From: Alsobacter metallidurans
GTDB taxonomy: Bacteria; Pseudomonadota; Alphaproteobacteria; Rhizobiales; Beijerinckiaceae
Direction of reading: 5' to 3'
DNA length: 64,000 bases
NCBI RefSeq assembly: GCF_014636935.1
Contig: NZ_BMES01000001.1
Coordinates: 2,113,782 to 2,177,781, forward strand
Position numbers and translations under genes: made by a program. The stretch's first letter is position 1, and each line of letters starts with the position of its first letter. Below, piece after piece: positions 7,823-16,345 of the stretch. The notes beneath the pieces were generated by a model. The model had not been told where the DNA came from, did no database searches, and was given only the letters and a program-made list of their open reading frames with translations.

Positions 7823-8904
7823 TGCCCGGTCCCCAGCAGGGAACGGCGCGTGAGCAGCCGGCTGACGCGGAAGCGCAGCGTGTCGTTCTTCAAATGGAGG
7901 CGCGTGTCGGGATCCAGCCCCGTCATACGCGCCAGCGCGGCCGCCAACGCCTGCACGGGGGCCGCCATCGCGAGCGGCGCGAGCGCGGGCGGCACGGCCG
8001 GGACGGTGACCCGGTGCGTCGCGTTCGCAATGGGAGCCTCGGGCGTGTCGATCGCGAGCGTAACCACGTTCATGTCGCGCAGCGCCTCGCAATTCAGGTT
8101 GGCGTAGCGCGCGATGGCGGGCTGGTTGGCGATCATCACGACGAGGTCCGTCGCCGGCATTGTCCAGTACTGACTGTGGGCGAACTCCTCAAGATCCGCC
8201 GACCAGGCGGGAATGCGGGTGAGCTCGACGCATTTCGCCGCCGCGTAGCGGGCCGTGCCGCGCTCCGCGCCGGCGGCCAGGAACCGGATGCCCGTGGGAG
8301 CCGAGAGCATCGGCGCAACGGCGTCGGCCGCCCGCAGGGCTGCGCTGATCGCCTCGCCGACGCGGTCGACGTCGAGGCTCTCCGCGCGCCCGGCGGCGCC
8401 CTGGGCGAGCAGCATCAGCGCCAGGATGGTGGCCGTGTAGGAGGCCGTGCCGCACAGGAAGGGCGCGACGTCGGCGAGCTCGAGCGAGATCTTGCGGGTC
8501 GCGATGGCGCCCAGGCGGCTGCCGTCGCCGTTTACGAGCGCGAGCAGGGGCGCGCCACGCTCCTGGATGGCGTGCGCGGCCTCAACGGTGCGGTCGACGT
8601 TGCCGGACATGGAGATTGAGATGACGCGATCGCCGTCGCGCAGGTCCGGCGCAGCCAGCATCAGGTCGAGCGGGCCCACGGCCCGCCAATCGAGGCCGAG
8701 CGACTCGGCGTAGCCGGTCGCCGCCTGCGCGGCGAACAAGCCGTCGCCGCAGCCGCACACGAAGATGCGCCCGCCGACGCCCGGCGTGAGAACCGCCGCG
8801 TCGGCGCTCCGGAAAGCGTCCGCCCGGCGCCAGAGATCCGCCAGGACCTCCGGCTGCCGCTCCATGTCGCGCCGCATGGGCGACGTCGATGTGTTCGTGC
8901 TCAT
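7819..8904 (-). CDS. SIS-domain sugar isomerase/deglycase-like protein (first of two)
   Basis: A 361-residue protein with two SIS domains. The first starts IFVCGCGDGLFAAQAATGYAE at about residue 47 and carries VISISMSGNVDRT, the phosphate-binding loop. The second contains KCVELTRIPAWSADLEEFAH, where EEF-x-H aligns with the catalytic Glu/His segment of GlmS- and FrlB-like enzymes. It lacks a glutaminase domain. It starts 10 bases after the stop of the second binding protein and overlaps the PfkB start by 4 bases. With that kinase it forms the first of two SIS-PfkB pairs of the operon. Confidence 0.8.
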   Translation of the reverse strand: MSTNTSTSPMRRDMERQPEVLADLWRRADAFRSADAAVLTPGVGGRIFVCGCGDGLFAAQAATGYAESLGLDWRAVGPLDLMLAAPDLRDGDRVISISMSGNVDRTVEAAHAIQERGAPLLALVNGDGSRLGAIATRKISLELADVAPFLCGTASYTATILALMLLAQGAAGRAESLDVDRVGEAISAALRAADAVAPMLSAPTGIRFLAAGAERGTARYAAAKCVELTRIPAWSADLEEFAHSQYWTMPATDLVVMIANQPAIARYANLNCEALRDMNVVTLAIDTPEAPIANATHRVTVPAVPPALAPLAMAAPVQALAAALARMTGLDPDTRLHLKNDTLRFRVSRLLTRRSLLGTGQ

Positions 8905-8914
8905 GAGCGGGTCC

Positions 8915-9976
8915 TCAGCTGGCGAAGAGCCGATCGAACTGTTCGACCAGCTTGCCCCGCACGGGCGCGATCTTGGCCCAGTCCACCGATTGCAGCGCCA
9001 GCACCTCGGCCGGCGTCGCGGGCGTGTAGGGCTTCGCGGCCTCCGGAATGGGCACGTCCTTCACGGTCGGGCCGAAGAAGTAGGGCGCGTTCGCGGCCCG
9101 CGTCTGGTACTCGACCGAGAGCAGCAGGTTCATCCACTCGGCGACCAGATCCGGGTGGCGGGTCTTCGCGACCGCCGACATGAATGACACGATTGCGACC
9201 GGGCCGGGCGTGGGCTTGATGAACTTGATCGGCAAGCCCTTATCGGCCGCGCCGGCGGCGTCGTTGTTCCAGATCGGCGCCAGCGCGATCTCCTCGCGCT
9301 CCAGCATCTGCAGCAGCTGCGTGGGCGAGCGGCCCACGATGGGCTTCAGCTCCTGCAGCTTCGCCCAGCCGGGCTCGAGATTGTCCTCGGACCCGCCAAA
9401 GGTCTTGGCCGCGATCACCAGCACGCCGAGGCCGAGATTCGAGGAGGCGCGCGGAATGCCGACCTTGCCGCGATATTCCGGGTTCCACAGGTCCGCCCAG
9501 CCCTTGGGCGGGGTCTTCACCATCTTCTCGTTGTACGCAATGCCGATCAGCGAGTAGCTCGCCGGCACGCCGTAGCCTTGGCTCTTGGCCACGAAGTCGG
9601 GAACCAGGTTGGCGTAGTTCGGGATCTTGGCCGGGTCGACCTTTTCGATGTAGCCGTCCCGGATGCCGATCAGGTGCGGCGGCTCGCCGTTCGGCAGCGC
9701 GTCGTAGGGCGAGTAGCCCTGCGCGGCCTTGATCTGCGCCACCACATCCTGGCTTTCGCTCGGCACCAGACGGACCTTGAGCCCTGGGTGCTTCTCCTCC
9801 ATGCGCTTGGCGAGCCACTGGTGCGGCTCCTGCAATTGGCCCGCGAAGCTGACGATCACGAGCTCCTTGGCCTCCTGGGCCAGCAGGCGCGTGGGCAAGG
9901 TCGCGGCGGCGCCGGCCGCCACTGCGGTGGACAGAAAGGCGCGGCGATCGATGGGGCTGTTCATGAAGCATGTCAT
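8915..9976 (-). CDS. ABC transporter substrate-binding protein with Tat-like signal (second of two)
   Basis: A 353-residue periplasmic binding protein of the PotD/AfuA-like family. The leader has DRRAFLSTAVAAGAAA, a twin-arginine-type signal with a likely cleavage after LLAQ-A. The mature part carries VRLVPSESQDVVAQIKAAQG and GYGVPASYSLIGIAYNEKM. I chose the ATG at 9976 because GGAG lies 8 bases upstream; the ATG at 9964 would also leave the signal intact. The protein is clearly paralogous to the one at 10009-11052 along its whole length. A Tat signal on a sugar or polyamine binder is common in this group and does not prove a cofactor. Confidence 0.85.
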   Translation of the reverse strand: MTCFMNSPIDRRAFLSTAVAAGAAATLPTRLLAQEAKELVIVSFAGQLQEPHQWLAKRMEEKHPGLKVRLVPSESQDVVAQIKAAQGYSPYDALPNGEPPHLIGIRDGYIEKVDPAKIPNYANLVPDFVAKSQGYGVPASYSLIGIAYNEKMVKTPPKGWADLWNPEYRGKVGIPRASSNLGLGVLVIAAKTFGGSEDNLEPGWAKLQELKPIVGRSPTQLLQMLEREEIALAPIWNNDAAGAADKGLPIKFIKPTPGPVAIVSFMSAVAKTRHPDLVAEWMNLLLSVEYQTRAANAPYFFGPTVKDVPIPEAAKPYTPATPAEVLALQSVDWAKIAPVRGKLVEQFDRLFAS

Positions 9977-10008
9977 GGCGGCGTCTCCGAAGGGCTTCGT
10001 CGGGCGGG

Positions 10009-11052
10009 TCACATCGCGAAGGTGCGGTCGAAGCGCTCGACCAGCTGGCCGCGCACGGGCACGATCTTGGGCCAGTCGATCGTCTGCAGGGCCAGCACCT
10101 CCTCGGGCGTGGAGGGCGTGTAGGCGGCGGCGTCGGCCGGCACGGCGACGCCCTTCACGGTGGGGCCGAAGTAGTATGGCGCGGCCGCCGCGCGGGCCTG
10201 GTATTCGGGGCTGATGATCCCGTTCATCCACTCGTCGACCAACTCCGGCGCGCGGGTGCGGGCGATGCCGGAAAAGAACGAGATGATCGCGATGGCGCCG
10301 GGCTTGGGCTTCACAAATGCGATCGGCAGGCCCTTGCCGGCCGCCGCCGCGGTGTTGTTGTTCCATAGCGGAGCGAGCGCAATCTCCTCGCGCTCCAGCA
10401 TCTGCGTGAGGCTGGCGGGCGAGCGCGCCGCCTTGGCGTCGAGCTCCTTCAGCTTGGCCCAGCCGGGCTCGAGATCGGCCTCCGAGCCGCCGAAGGTTTT
10501 GGCTGCGATCGCCAGTGTGGCGAGGCCAAGATTCGAGGACGTCCGGGCGATGCCGACCTTGCCCTTGAACTCCGGTTTCCAGAGGTCCGCCCAGCTCGTC
10601 GGCGGCGCTTTCACCATGGACGTGTTGTAGGCGATCCCGACCAGCGAATAGGTCGCCGGCACGCCGTAGCCCTGGCTCTTGTCGAGCAGCGACGGGTAGA
10701 CGCCCGCCAGGTTCGGCAGCGCGGCGTCATTGCGCCTGGTGAGATACTGCTCGCCGATGCCGATCAGGTGCGGGGGCTCGTCGTTGGGCATCGCGTCATA
10801 GGGCGAGAAGCCCTGCCCGGCCTTGATTTGCGCCACGACGTCCTGGCTGTCGGAGGGAACGAGCCGGATCTTCAGCCCGGGGCGGCGCGCCTCCATCTGA
10901 TCGGCGAGCCAGCGATGCGGCTGCGACAGGACGCCCGGATAGGAAATGATCACCAGCTCGGTGGCGGTCTGCGCGCGCAGGACGGAGGGCGACGCAACGG
11001 CGGCGACGCCGCCCAACGCTGTGATCAAGGCTTCGCGACGGCTCATCGACAT
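10009..11052 (-). CDS. ABC transporter substrate-binding protein with Tat-like signal (first of two, operon leader gene)
   Basis: A 347-residue periplasmic binding protein and the first gene of the reverse-strand operon. The N-terminus SRREALITALGGVAAV is a twin-arginine-type signal; cleavage is likely after SVLRAQ. The segments IRLVPSDSQDVVAQIKAGQG, LWKPEFKGKVGIARTSSNLG and APYYFGPTVKGV are shared almost word for word with the second binding protein, showing tandem duplication. The two probably compete for one channel while differing in ligand. The gene has a roughly 300-base untranslated stretch upstream with two palindromes (11347 and 11402) that may control the operon. Confidence 0.85.
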   Translation of the reverse strand: MSMSRREALITALGGVAAVASPSVLRAQTATELVIISYPGVLSQPHRWLADQMEARRPGLKIRLVPSDSQDVVAQIKAGQGFSPYDAMPNDEPPHLIGIGEQYLTRRNDAALPNLAGVYPSLLDKSQGYGVPATYSLVGIAYNTSMVKAPPTSWADLWKPEFKGKVGIARTSSNLGLATLAIAAKTFGGSEADLEPGWAKLKELDAKAARSPASLTQMLEREEIALAPLWNNNTAAAAGKGLPIAFVKPKPGAIAIISFFSGIARTRAPELVDEWMNGIISPEYQARAAAAPYYFGPTVKGVAVPADAAAYTPSTPEEVLALQTIDWPKIVPVRGQLVERFDRTFAM

Positions 11053-11346
11053 GGCGGCGGTCCTTTCTAGTGAAACGGATAGCGCTGGCGGCCCACGAAT
11101 GGGCGATGCTGGGCAGGGAAGGTGGCTGGCGCGCGGGCGCAGGCAGACGGCGCGAGATCGCCGCGGCGGCGCATCAGCGCCGCGGGGGCGTCAGGGTCTG
11201 GCGCGTTCGAGCGAGCCCAGCAGGGCGACGAAGAGCCGGCAGGACCGCGAGCGCCACCCGGCGCTGCGACCGCGCGCGCCGCCGCGGCGGCCGGAATGAC
11301 CGGCGGCTCGGCGGGGGATGCGGGAGTGCGTTGCTTGGCTCACGAC

Positions 11347-11359
11347 TGAAAGCGTTTCA
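11347..11359. promoter_or_regulatory. LacI-family operator-like palindrome
   Basis: The 13 bases TGAAAGCGTTTCA have perfect 5-base arms around a GCG core. This resembles LacI/GalR-family operators (TGAAA-CG-TTTCA type). It lies about 290 bases upstream of the first gene of the catabolic operon. No LacI-type gene is visible in the window, so the assignment rests on the motif alone. Confidence 0.35.
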
Positions 11360-11401
11360 CAACCGCCCATGGCGCACAAGATGATTTAGCGCGCAGGGAA
11401 T

Positions 11402-11416
11402 GCCTCATCATGAGGC
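11402..11416. promoter_or_regulatory. 15-base palindrome, possible operator
   Basis: GCCTCAT-C-ATGAGGC is a perfect 7-base inverted repeat around one base. No T-tract follows, so it is unlikely to be a terminator. Its centre is 56 bases from that of the LacI-like site. It sits between the operon (reverse) and flbT (forward), so it could serve either. Confidence 0.35.
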
Positions 11417-11691
11417 GACTGCGACCGGGCTGCGTACGGTCGCCGCCGCCTCGTTCTGGCCTGCGGGAGCCCGGGTGGGTTGGTGGAGCGCCGCGCAAAC
11501 GCCGAGCGGAGCGAATGCTGCGATCGTTATCCCACCGCCGCCGAAAACACGCCGCCTAAATGGTCCGGTCAGATATCGTTCACCACGCGATACAAGTTCA
11601 ACGCGCATACAACTGCAGATTAGTTGAATAAATTCGCCTTTAAGAAGTCGCGCGTTAAACCGGGATGCGCGTTGACGCAGGCGAGGTCCCC

Positions 11692-12063
11692 GTGAGTTTC
11701 GTGCTCGAACTGAAGCATCATGAAGTCGCCTATGTGGGCCGCGCCGTTCTCCGCAACGAGGGCGACCGCGCGCGCATCACCATCGATGGCCATGTGCCAA
11801 TCCTTCGCGAGAAGGAGTTCATGGATCCCCTGACGGCGAAGTCGCCGGCCGAAAATCTCTATGTGGCGATCCAGGAGATGTATTTGTCCGGCTCGGACGA
11901 CGCCGCGGGCGACTTCTTTTCCGCGTCCCGCAAGCTGTTGAGCAGCCTGCCACACGCCCAGGAGCCCGTCTCGCAGCTCACCAATCTGGTGCTGACACAG
12001 GAAATGAGCAAGGCGCTGAAGGTCGCGCGGACGCTCATTCATCTCGAAGGCAAGAGCGCCTGA
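11692..12063 (+). CDS. flbT: FlbT-like flagellar biosynthesis regulator
   Basis: A 123-residue protein matching the FlbT family. It begins SFVLELKHHE, where FlbT proteins have SLVLELKPGE, and carries ILREKEFMDPLTAKSP and LYVAIQEMYLSG, the core family signature. In Caulobacter FlbT binds the flagellin mRNA leader and promotes its decay. I chose the GTG at 11692, with GAGG just upstream, because it aligns the N-terminus with the family; an in-frame ATG at 11665 would add nine unrelated residues. No flagellar gene lies within the window, so it is an isolated copy whose target is unclear. Confidence 0.7.
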   Translation: MSFVLELKHHEVAYVGRAVLRNEGDRARITIDGHVPILREKEFMDPLTAKSPAENLYVAIQEMYLSGSDDAAGDFFSASRKLLSSLPHAQEPVSQLTNLVLTQEMSKALKVARTLIHLEGKSA

Positions 12064-12087
12064 GAAAGGCTGGGCTCGCTGAGAGCG

Positions 12088-13173
12088 CTAGTTTTGATTC
12101 GCGAGCCCGGTCTCCAACGCCGCGAAGCTGACGTCGTCCGGCGTCTCGCAGGCCAGCAGGGGCTGCCTCCCGGATAATGAAAGCACGATCGGGTCCGTGG
12201 TCACGCACCTGTTGCCGGAGGTCGAAACCGCGCCGATCGGCCGGTCGCCCGCCGATCCCGGTTGCAGCCGCAGCTTTTTGCGCGTCGAGAACGGCGCCAC
12301 CGTGTTTGTCATCGTGTTGTCAAAAATGAACGCGGTCGCGTGCACGTCCGCGATGACGCCGTTTACGAAATTGCTGATCCGGTTGCCCTTGGCCACTACG
12401 GTGCCGGCGCCGCTTCCGCCGAACCAGATCGCGTAGGTGCTGGGAGAGCGGTGCTTGGGCCCATCTACGGACTGGGCGAGCGGCGTGTTCTCGAACACGT
12501 TGTTCTCAGCCACGGATCCGTTGAGGTCGCCCGAGAAAGCCAGCGCGATCCCTTCCGCATGCGGGGCTTCCTGCGATCCGCGGATCTCCGAGAACGTGTT
12601 GCCGCGGACAAGGGCCCCGGCGCCTGCGATGAACAGGCCATGCGTGTGAACCACATCCGGGATGCTGTCGCCGCCAATGTCTCGGAACTGCGAGTTCTCG
12701 ACGCGGTTCAGATCGCCGGCCAGGCTCGCGCCTCGCAAGCGGCTCCCCACGATGGCGACATTGTCGAGCGTGTTCGAGCCCCTCTGCGGCTGCGTCTTGG
12801 GCGCTGTGATCGCGACGCCAATTCCAAAGCCCGCGATAGTGCCGTTCCGGATCTCGACGTTGGACGCGTCCTTGACCCTTATGCCAAACGTCTGCGTCCC
12901 GGGCGTCGTGGGGCCGTTTAGCCGATGGCCCTTGAGGTCCAACGACACGTAATCGCTTCGGATCACGATGGCGTCGGCGTCCGCATTCAGATCCGACTCA
13001 AGGCAATAGGCGCCTGGCGACCTGATCACGGCGGGCGTATGCCTGATCGGCCTACATCCACTTCCATCAGGCGCCGGCACGGCGTCCGAGGCCGCAACGA
13101 TCAACCCTGCTACGCCGGCCAAAACCGGAGCCGCAATAAGCGCCAAACGTTTGGTAGAAACTTCACCGAGCAT
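12088..13173 (-). CDS. Secreted right-handed beta-helix repeat protein
   Basis: A 361-residue protein with an N-terminal hydrophobic segment (residues 9-28, LALIAAPVLAGVAGLIVAA) that looks like a signal peptide. The rest shows the repeated pattern of pectate-lyase-like parallel beta-helices: IRSDYVSLDLKGHRLNG, IRVKDASNVEIRNGTIAGFG, RGNTFSEIRG and VAENNVFENT. Such folds occur in polysaccharide lyases, epimerases and surface proteins, but I cannot identify an active site, so no enzymatic role is claimed. It is convergent with flbT, 24 bases apart. Its upstream region is notably AT-rich and holds a 14-base palindrome. Horizontal gain is possible but unproven. Confidence 0.7.
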   Translation of the reverse strand: MLGEVSTKRLALIAAPVLAGVAGLIVAASDAVPAPDGSGCRPIRHTPAVIRSPGAYCLESDLNADADAIVIRSDYVSLDLKGHRLNGPTTPGTQTFGIRVKDASNVEIRNGTIAGFGIGVAITAPKTQPQRGSNTLDNVAIVGSRLRGASLAGDLNRVENSQFRDIGGDSIPDVVHTHGLFIAGAGALVRGNTFSEIRGSQEAPHAEGIALAFSGDLNGSVAENNVFENTPLAQSVDGPKHRSPSTYAIWFGGSGAGTVVAKGNRISNFVNGVIADVHATAFIFDNTMTNTVAPFSTRKKLRLQPGSAGDRPIGAVSTSGNRCVTTDPIVLSLSGRQPLLACETPDDVSFAALETGLANQN

Positions 13174-13264
13174 CGAATCATCTCAGCATGACCGAATGTC
13201 GCGTTCTACCACAACGGCTTGCGGCTTCAACAGTACGTTATATCCTGAACACTTTTAACCGAAC

Positions 13265-13278
13265 AAAACGCGCGTTTT
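13265..13278. promoter_or_regulatory. 14-base perfect palindrome upstream of the beta-helix gene
   Basis: AAAACGCGCGTTTT is a perfect palindrome in an AT-rich stretch about 90 bases upstream of the reverse-strand beta-helix gene. The symmetry would suit a dimeric regulator. There is no functional evidence. Confidence 0.3.
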
Positions 13279-13400
13279 TGCCTCAAATCTTTGTTCGTCT
13301 TTCTTGATAGCTTCAAAGATTAGATCAGTTTTCATCGCTTGGCTGTGTTGTGGAAACGGCGCCAAATTCGGTCCGTTCGCTGGGACTGCCTCGTCGGTCC

Positions 13401-15281
13401 TCAGCCCGCTACGGCGTCTTCATATTCGGACGACAGCGCCAGCCATTCCTCTTCGGCCGCCATCAGGTTGCGTTCCAGCTCGGCCCGCTGCGCCGACAGT
13501 TGCGAGGCCTTGGCGGCGTCGCGCTGAAAGGCGCTGGAATCACCCAGCACTGAGTCCACACGGGCGATGAGGTCGGCGAGCTTCGCCATGCGCTGCTCCG
13601 CCGCCTCGATCTTCTTGCGCAGCGGCGTCAGCGAAGCGCGCCGGCCGGCGGCCTCGCGCCTCTGGTCCGCCTGCGAGCTCCTGTCCGGCTCGCCCGGCTT
13701 GGCCGAGCGTTCGCCTCCGGGGCCCTCCAGCACGAGCTTGCGGTAGGCGTCGAGGTCGTCGTCGAACGGCTTCACGGTGCCGCCTCCGACGATCCAGAGC
13801 CGGTCGGCGCAGGCCTCCAGCAGGAAGCGGTCATGCGAGATCAGGATCACAGCGCCCTGATAGTCGTTGATCGCCTCCATGAGCGCGGCGCGGCTGTCGA
13901 TGTCGAGGTGGTTGGTGGGCTCGTCCAGGATCAGCAGGTGCGGGCCGCCGAAGGTCGCCAGCCCCATCAGCAGGCGCGCCTTTTCGCCGCCCGACAGGTT
14001 GGCGACGGGCGTGTCCGCCTTGGCGCCGGGAAAGCCCATCTGGGCGCAGCGGGCGCGCACCTTGGCTTCGGTTCCGTCCGGCATCAGTGCGAGCACGCTC
14101 GTGAAGGGCGTCGCCGAAAGGTTCAGCTCGTCGAGCTGGTGCTGGGCGAAATACGCGACCTTCAGCTTGGACGACCGCCGCACGACACCCGACATGGGGT
14201 CCAGCCGGCCGCCCACCAGCTTGGCGAAGGTCGACTTGCCGTTGCCGTTGGAGCCCAGCAGGCCGATGCGGTCGTCCTCCGCGATGCTGACGGACAGGCG
14301 CGACAGCACCGGCTTCTCGCCATAGCCCACGGCCGCGCCCTCCATCGCGATGATGGGCGGCGACAAGGGCCGCTCTGGCGAGGGAAAGTTGAACGGCAGC
14401 ACGTCCGTGTCGATCAGCGCCGCGATGGGCTCCATCTTCTCCAGACGCTTCACGCGCGATTGCGCCTGGCGCGCCTTGGAGGCCTTGGCCTTGAAGCGGT
14501 CCACGAAGGCCTGGAGGTGCTTGCGCTCCTCCTCCTGCTTTTTCACCAGCTTCATCTGCAACGCCTGCTTTTCGCGGCGCTGGCGCTCGAACTGGTCGTA
14601 GCCGCCCCGATAAAGCGTGAGCTTGGCCTGGTCGAGGTGGAGGATCTGGTCGACCGACTGGTTCAGGAGGTCGCGATCATGGCTGATCACCAGGACCGTG
14701 TGGGGGTAGCGCGCCAGGTAGTCCATCAGCCACAGAGTGCCCTCCAGGTCGAGATAGTTGGTGGGCTCGTCGAGCAGCAGCAGGTCGGGCTCGGCGAACA
14801 GCACGGCCGCGAGCGCCACGCGCATGCGCCAGCCGCCCGAGAAGGACGAACAGGGGCGCTCCTGCGCTTCGGCGTCGAACCCGAGGCCATACAGGATGGT
14901 GGCGGCGCGAGCCGGAGCCGAATGGGCGCCGATGTCCACGAGCCGCGTCTGGATCTCGGCGATGCGGTGCGGGTCAGTGGCGGTTTCGGCTTCGGCCAGG
15001 AGCGCCGTGCGCTCGACGTCGGCGGCGAGCACCACCTCGGAGAGCGTCTCGGGACCGCCCGGCGCCTCCTGCGCGACAGAGCCGATCTTCAGCCCGCGCC
15101 CGATAGTCACCGATCCGCCTTCGGTTCCGACCTCGCCGCGGATGATCCGGAACAGGGTTGTTTTGCCGGTGCCGTTGCGCCCGACGAAGCCGACGCGCGC
15201 GCCGGTCGGGATGGCGACCGTGGCCTTGTCGAAGAGCGTGCGGGCGCCGAGCCGGAAGGTGACATCGTTGATGTGCAGCAT
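13401..15281 (-). CDS. ABC-F family ATPase (YheS-like)
   Basis: A 626-residue soluble protein with two ABC cassettes and no membrane part. Cassette 1 has GRNGTGKTT near residue 35, SSFSGGWRMR and DLLLLDEPTNYLDLEG. A charged linker follows (QMKLVKKQEEERKHLQAF), the P-site tRNA interaction motif of ABC-F proteins. Cassette 2 has GSNGNGKST, NLSGGEKAR and LILDEPTNHLDI. The C-terminus is a coiled-coil extension. ABC-F factors act on the ribosome to rescue or tune translation. I chose the ATG at 15281, which gives the family start LHINDVTFRLGARTLFDK; longer frames upstream lack homology. It follows pirin on the same strand with a gap of about 56 bases. Confidence 0.9.
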   Translation of the reverse strand: MLHINDVTFRLGARTLFDKATVAIPTGARVGFVGRNGTGKTTLFRIIRGEVGTEGGSVTIGRGLKIGSVAQEAPGGPETLSEVVLAADVERTALLAEAETATDPHRIAEIQTRLVDIGAHSAPARAATILYGLGFDAEAQERPCSSFSGGWRMRVALAAVLFAEPDLLLLDEPTNYLDLEGTLWLMDYLARYPHTVLVISHDRDLLNQSVDQILHLDQAKLTLYRGGYDQFERQRREKQALQMKLVKKQEEERKHLQAFVDRFKAKASKARQAQSRVKRLEKMEPIAALIDTDVLPFNFPSPERPLSPPIIAMEGAAVGYGEKPVLSRLSVSIAEDDRIGLLGSNGNGKSTFAKLVGGRLDPMSGVVRRSSKLKVAYFAQHQLDELNLSATPFTSVLALMPDGTEAKVRARCAQMGFPGAKADTPVANLSGGEKARLLMGLATFGGPHLLILDEPTNHLDIDSRAALMEAINDYQGAVILISHDRFLLEACADRLWIVGGGTVKPFDDDLDAYRKLVLEGPGGERSAKPGEPDRSSQADQRREAAGRRASLTPLRKKIEAAEQRMAKLADLIARVDSVLGDSSAFQRDAAKASQLSAQRAELERNLMAAEEEWLALSSEYEDAVAG

Positions 15282-15337
15282 GGCGGGCTTGTCGCAAAGC
15301 CAGCCTTGCCGCGCAAGGGTCCCGCTAGCGGCGGCGT

Positions 15338-16270
15338 TCAGGTCGGGAGGGGAATGAACTCCGTCTCGCCGGGAACGCCGTCGAACTTGCCGGCGCGCCA
15401 GTCGGCCTTGGCCTGCTCGATGCGGTCCTTGGACCGGGACACGAAGTTCCACCACAGGTGCCGCGGGCCGTCCATCGGCTCGCCGCCAAAGAAGAGCAGC
15501 CGCGCGGCGGTTTCGGCCGTGACGGTGAGTTCGTCGCCGGTGCGCAGCACCAGCAGCCGGCCGGCCTCGAACCGGTCGCCCGCGATATCGATCACGCCCT
15601 GCGCCACGTAGATCGCGCGCTCCACATGCTCGGCCGGAATGGGCAGCTTGGCGCCGGGCGCGAGCGCCGCGTCGGCGTAGACCATGTCCGAATAGGTCCG
15701 CGTCGGCGCGGTCATGCCGTACATGGAGCCGGCCACCAGCCGCACGCGCTTGCCTTCCGCCTCGATGGTGGGCAGCGCCTCGGCGCGGTGATGCGCGAAG
15801 CCGGGGTCGGTCTCCTCGTGCTTTTCGGGCAAGGCGATCCAGCTCTGGATGCCGAACAGCGGCGCTTCCGACAGACGCACTTCCGGCGCCGTGCGCTCGG
15901 AATGCACGATGCCGCGGCCGGCCGTCATCCAGTTCACCTCGCCGGGATCGATGGCCTGGATCGAGCCGAGGCTGTCGCGGTGGAGGATCTGCCCCTCGAA
16001 CAGGTATGTGAGGGTCGCGAGGCCGATATGCGGGTGGGGGCGGACGTCGATGCCGGTGCCCGCCTTGAACACGGCCGGGCCCATCTGATCCCAGAAAATA
16101 AAGGGGCCGACCATCTGCCGCTGCGCGGAGGGCAAGGCGCGGCGGACCGAGAAGCCGCCGAGATCGCGCGAGCGCGGGACAATGATCGTCTCGATCGCCG
16201 GGTTGGGGCTGTCATGCGCGTCGGCCGCTTCGCTTGCGGACGCGTCGACCCGAACGTTGAACTGAGTCAT
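15338..16270 (-). CDS. Pirin family protein
   Basis: A 310-residue bicupin. The metal-binding cupin motif [18 protein letters not shown] and the later [10 protein letters not shown] give the His-His-Glu-His set expected for an iron-binding pirin. FIFWDQMGP is also a family signature. Bacterial pirins have been reported to have quercetinase-like dioxygenase activity or to interact with other enzymes; the role here is not determinable. It lies 75 bases after a small reverse-strand gene and is followed by the ABC-F gene. Confidence 0.85.
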   Translation of the reverse strand: MTQFNVRVDASASEAADAHDSPNPAIETIIVPRSRDLGGFSVRRALPSAQRQMVGPFIFWDQMGPAVFKAGTGIDVRPHPHIGLATLTYLFEGQILHRDSLGSIQAIDPGEVNWMTAGRGIVHSERTAPEVRLSEAPLFGIQSWIALPEKHEETDPGFAHHRAEALPTIEAEGKRVRLVAGSMYGMTAPTRTYSDMVYADAALAPGAKLPIPAEHVERAIYVAQGVIDIAGDRFEAGRLLVLRTGDELTVTAETAARLLFFGGEPMDGPRHLWWNFVSRSKDRIEQAKADWRAGKFDGVPGETEFIPLPT

Positions 16271-16345
16271 GGGGGAGCCTCTGGGGGTGTGGCGTTCCTC
16301 TAGCTTACCCAGATGACGCCCGCTCGCCAGTGGCCCCCCGCGACG

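Larger units (their letters stand above)
11053..11691. other. Intergenic region between the catabolic operon and flbT
   Basis: About 640 bases without a convincing gene. The part from 11053 to 11340 is very GC-rich and its open frames show the Arg/Ala/Gly bias of non-coding GC-rich DNA. From 11340 on it becomes less GC-rich and carries two palindromes (11347-11359 and 11402-11416) and an AT-rich patch at 11610-11650 that could be the flbT promoter. The control region of both diverging units must lie here. Confidence 0.6.

Noticed and set aside
11053-11400. Several short overlapping open frames on both strands upstream of the catabolic operon.
   Set aside because: They are strongly biased to Arg, Ala and Gly, lack ribosome-binding sites and resemble no family.
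12072-12108. An inverted repeat GGGCTCGC/GCGAGCCC between flbT and the beta-helix gene.
   Set aside because: The spacer is 21 bases, there is no T-run, and the right arm is coding sequence of the beta-helix gene. It is too weak to call a terminator.
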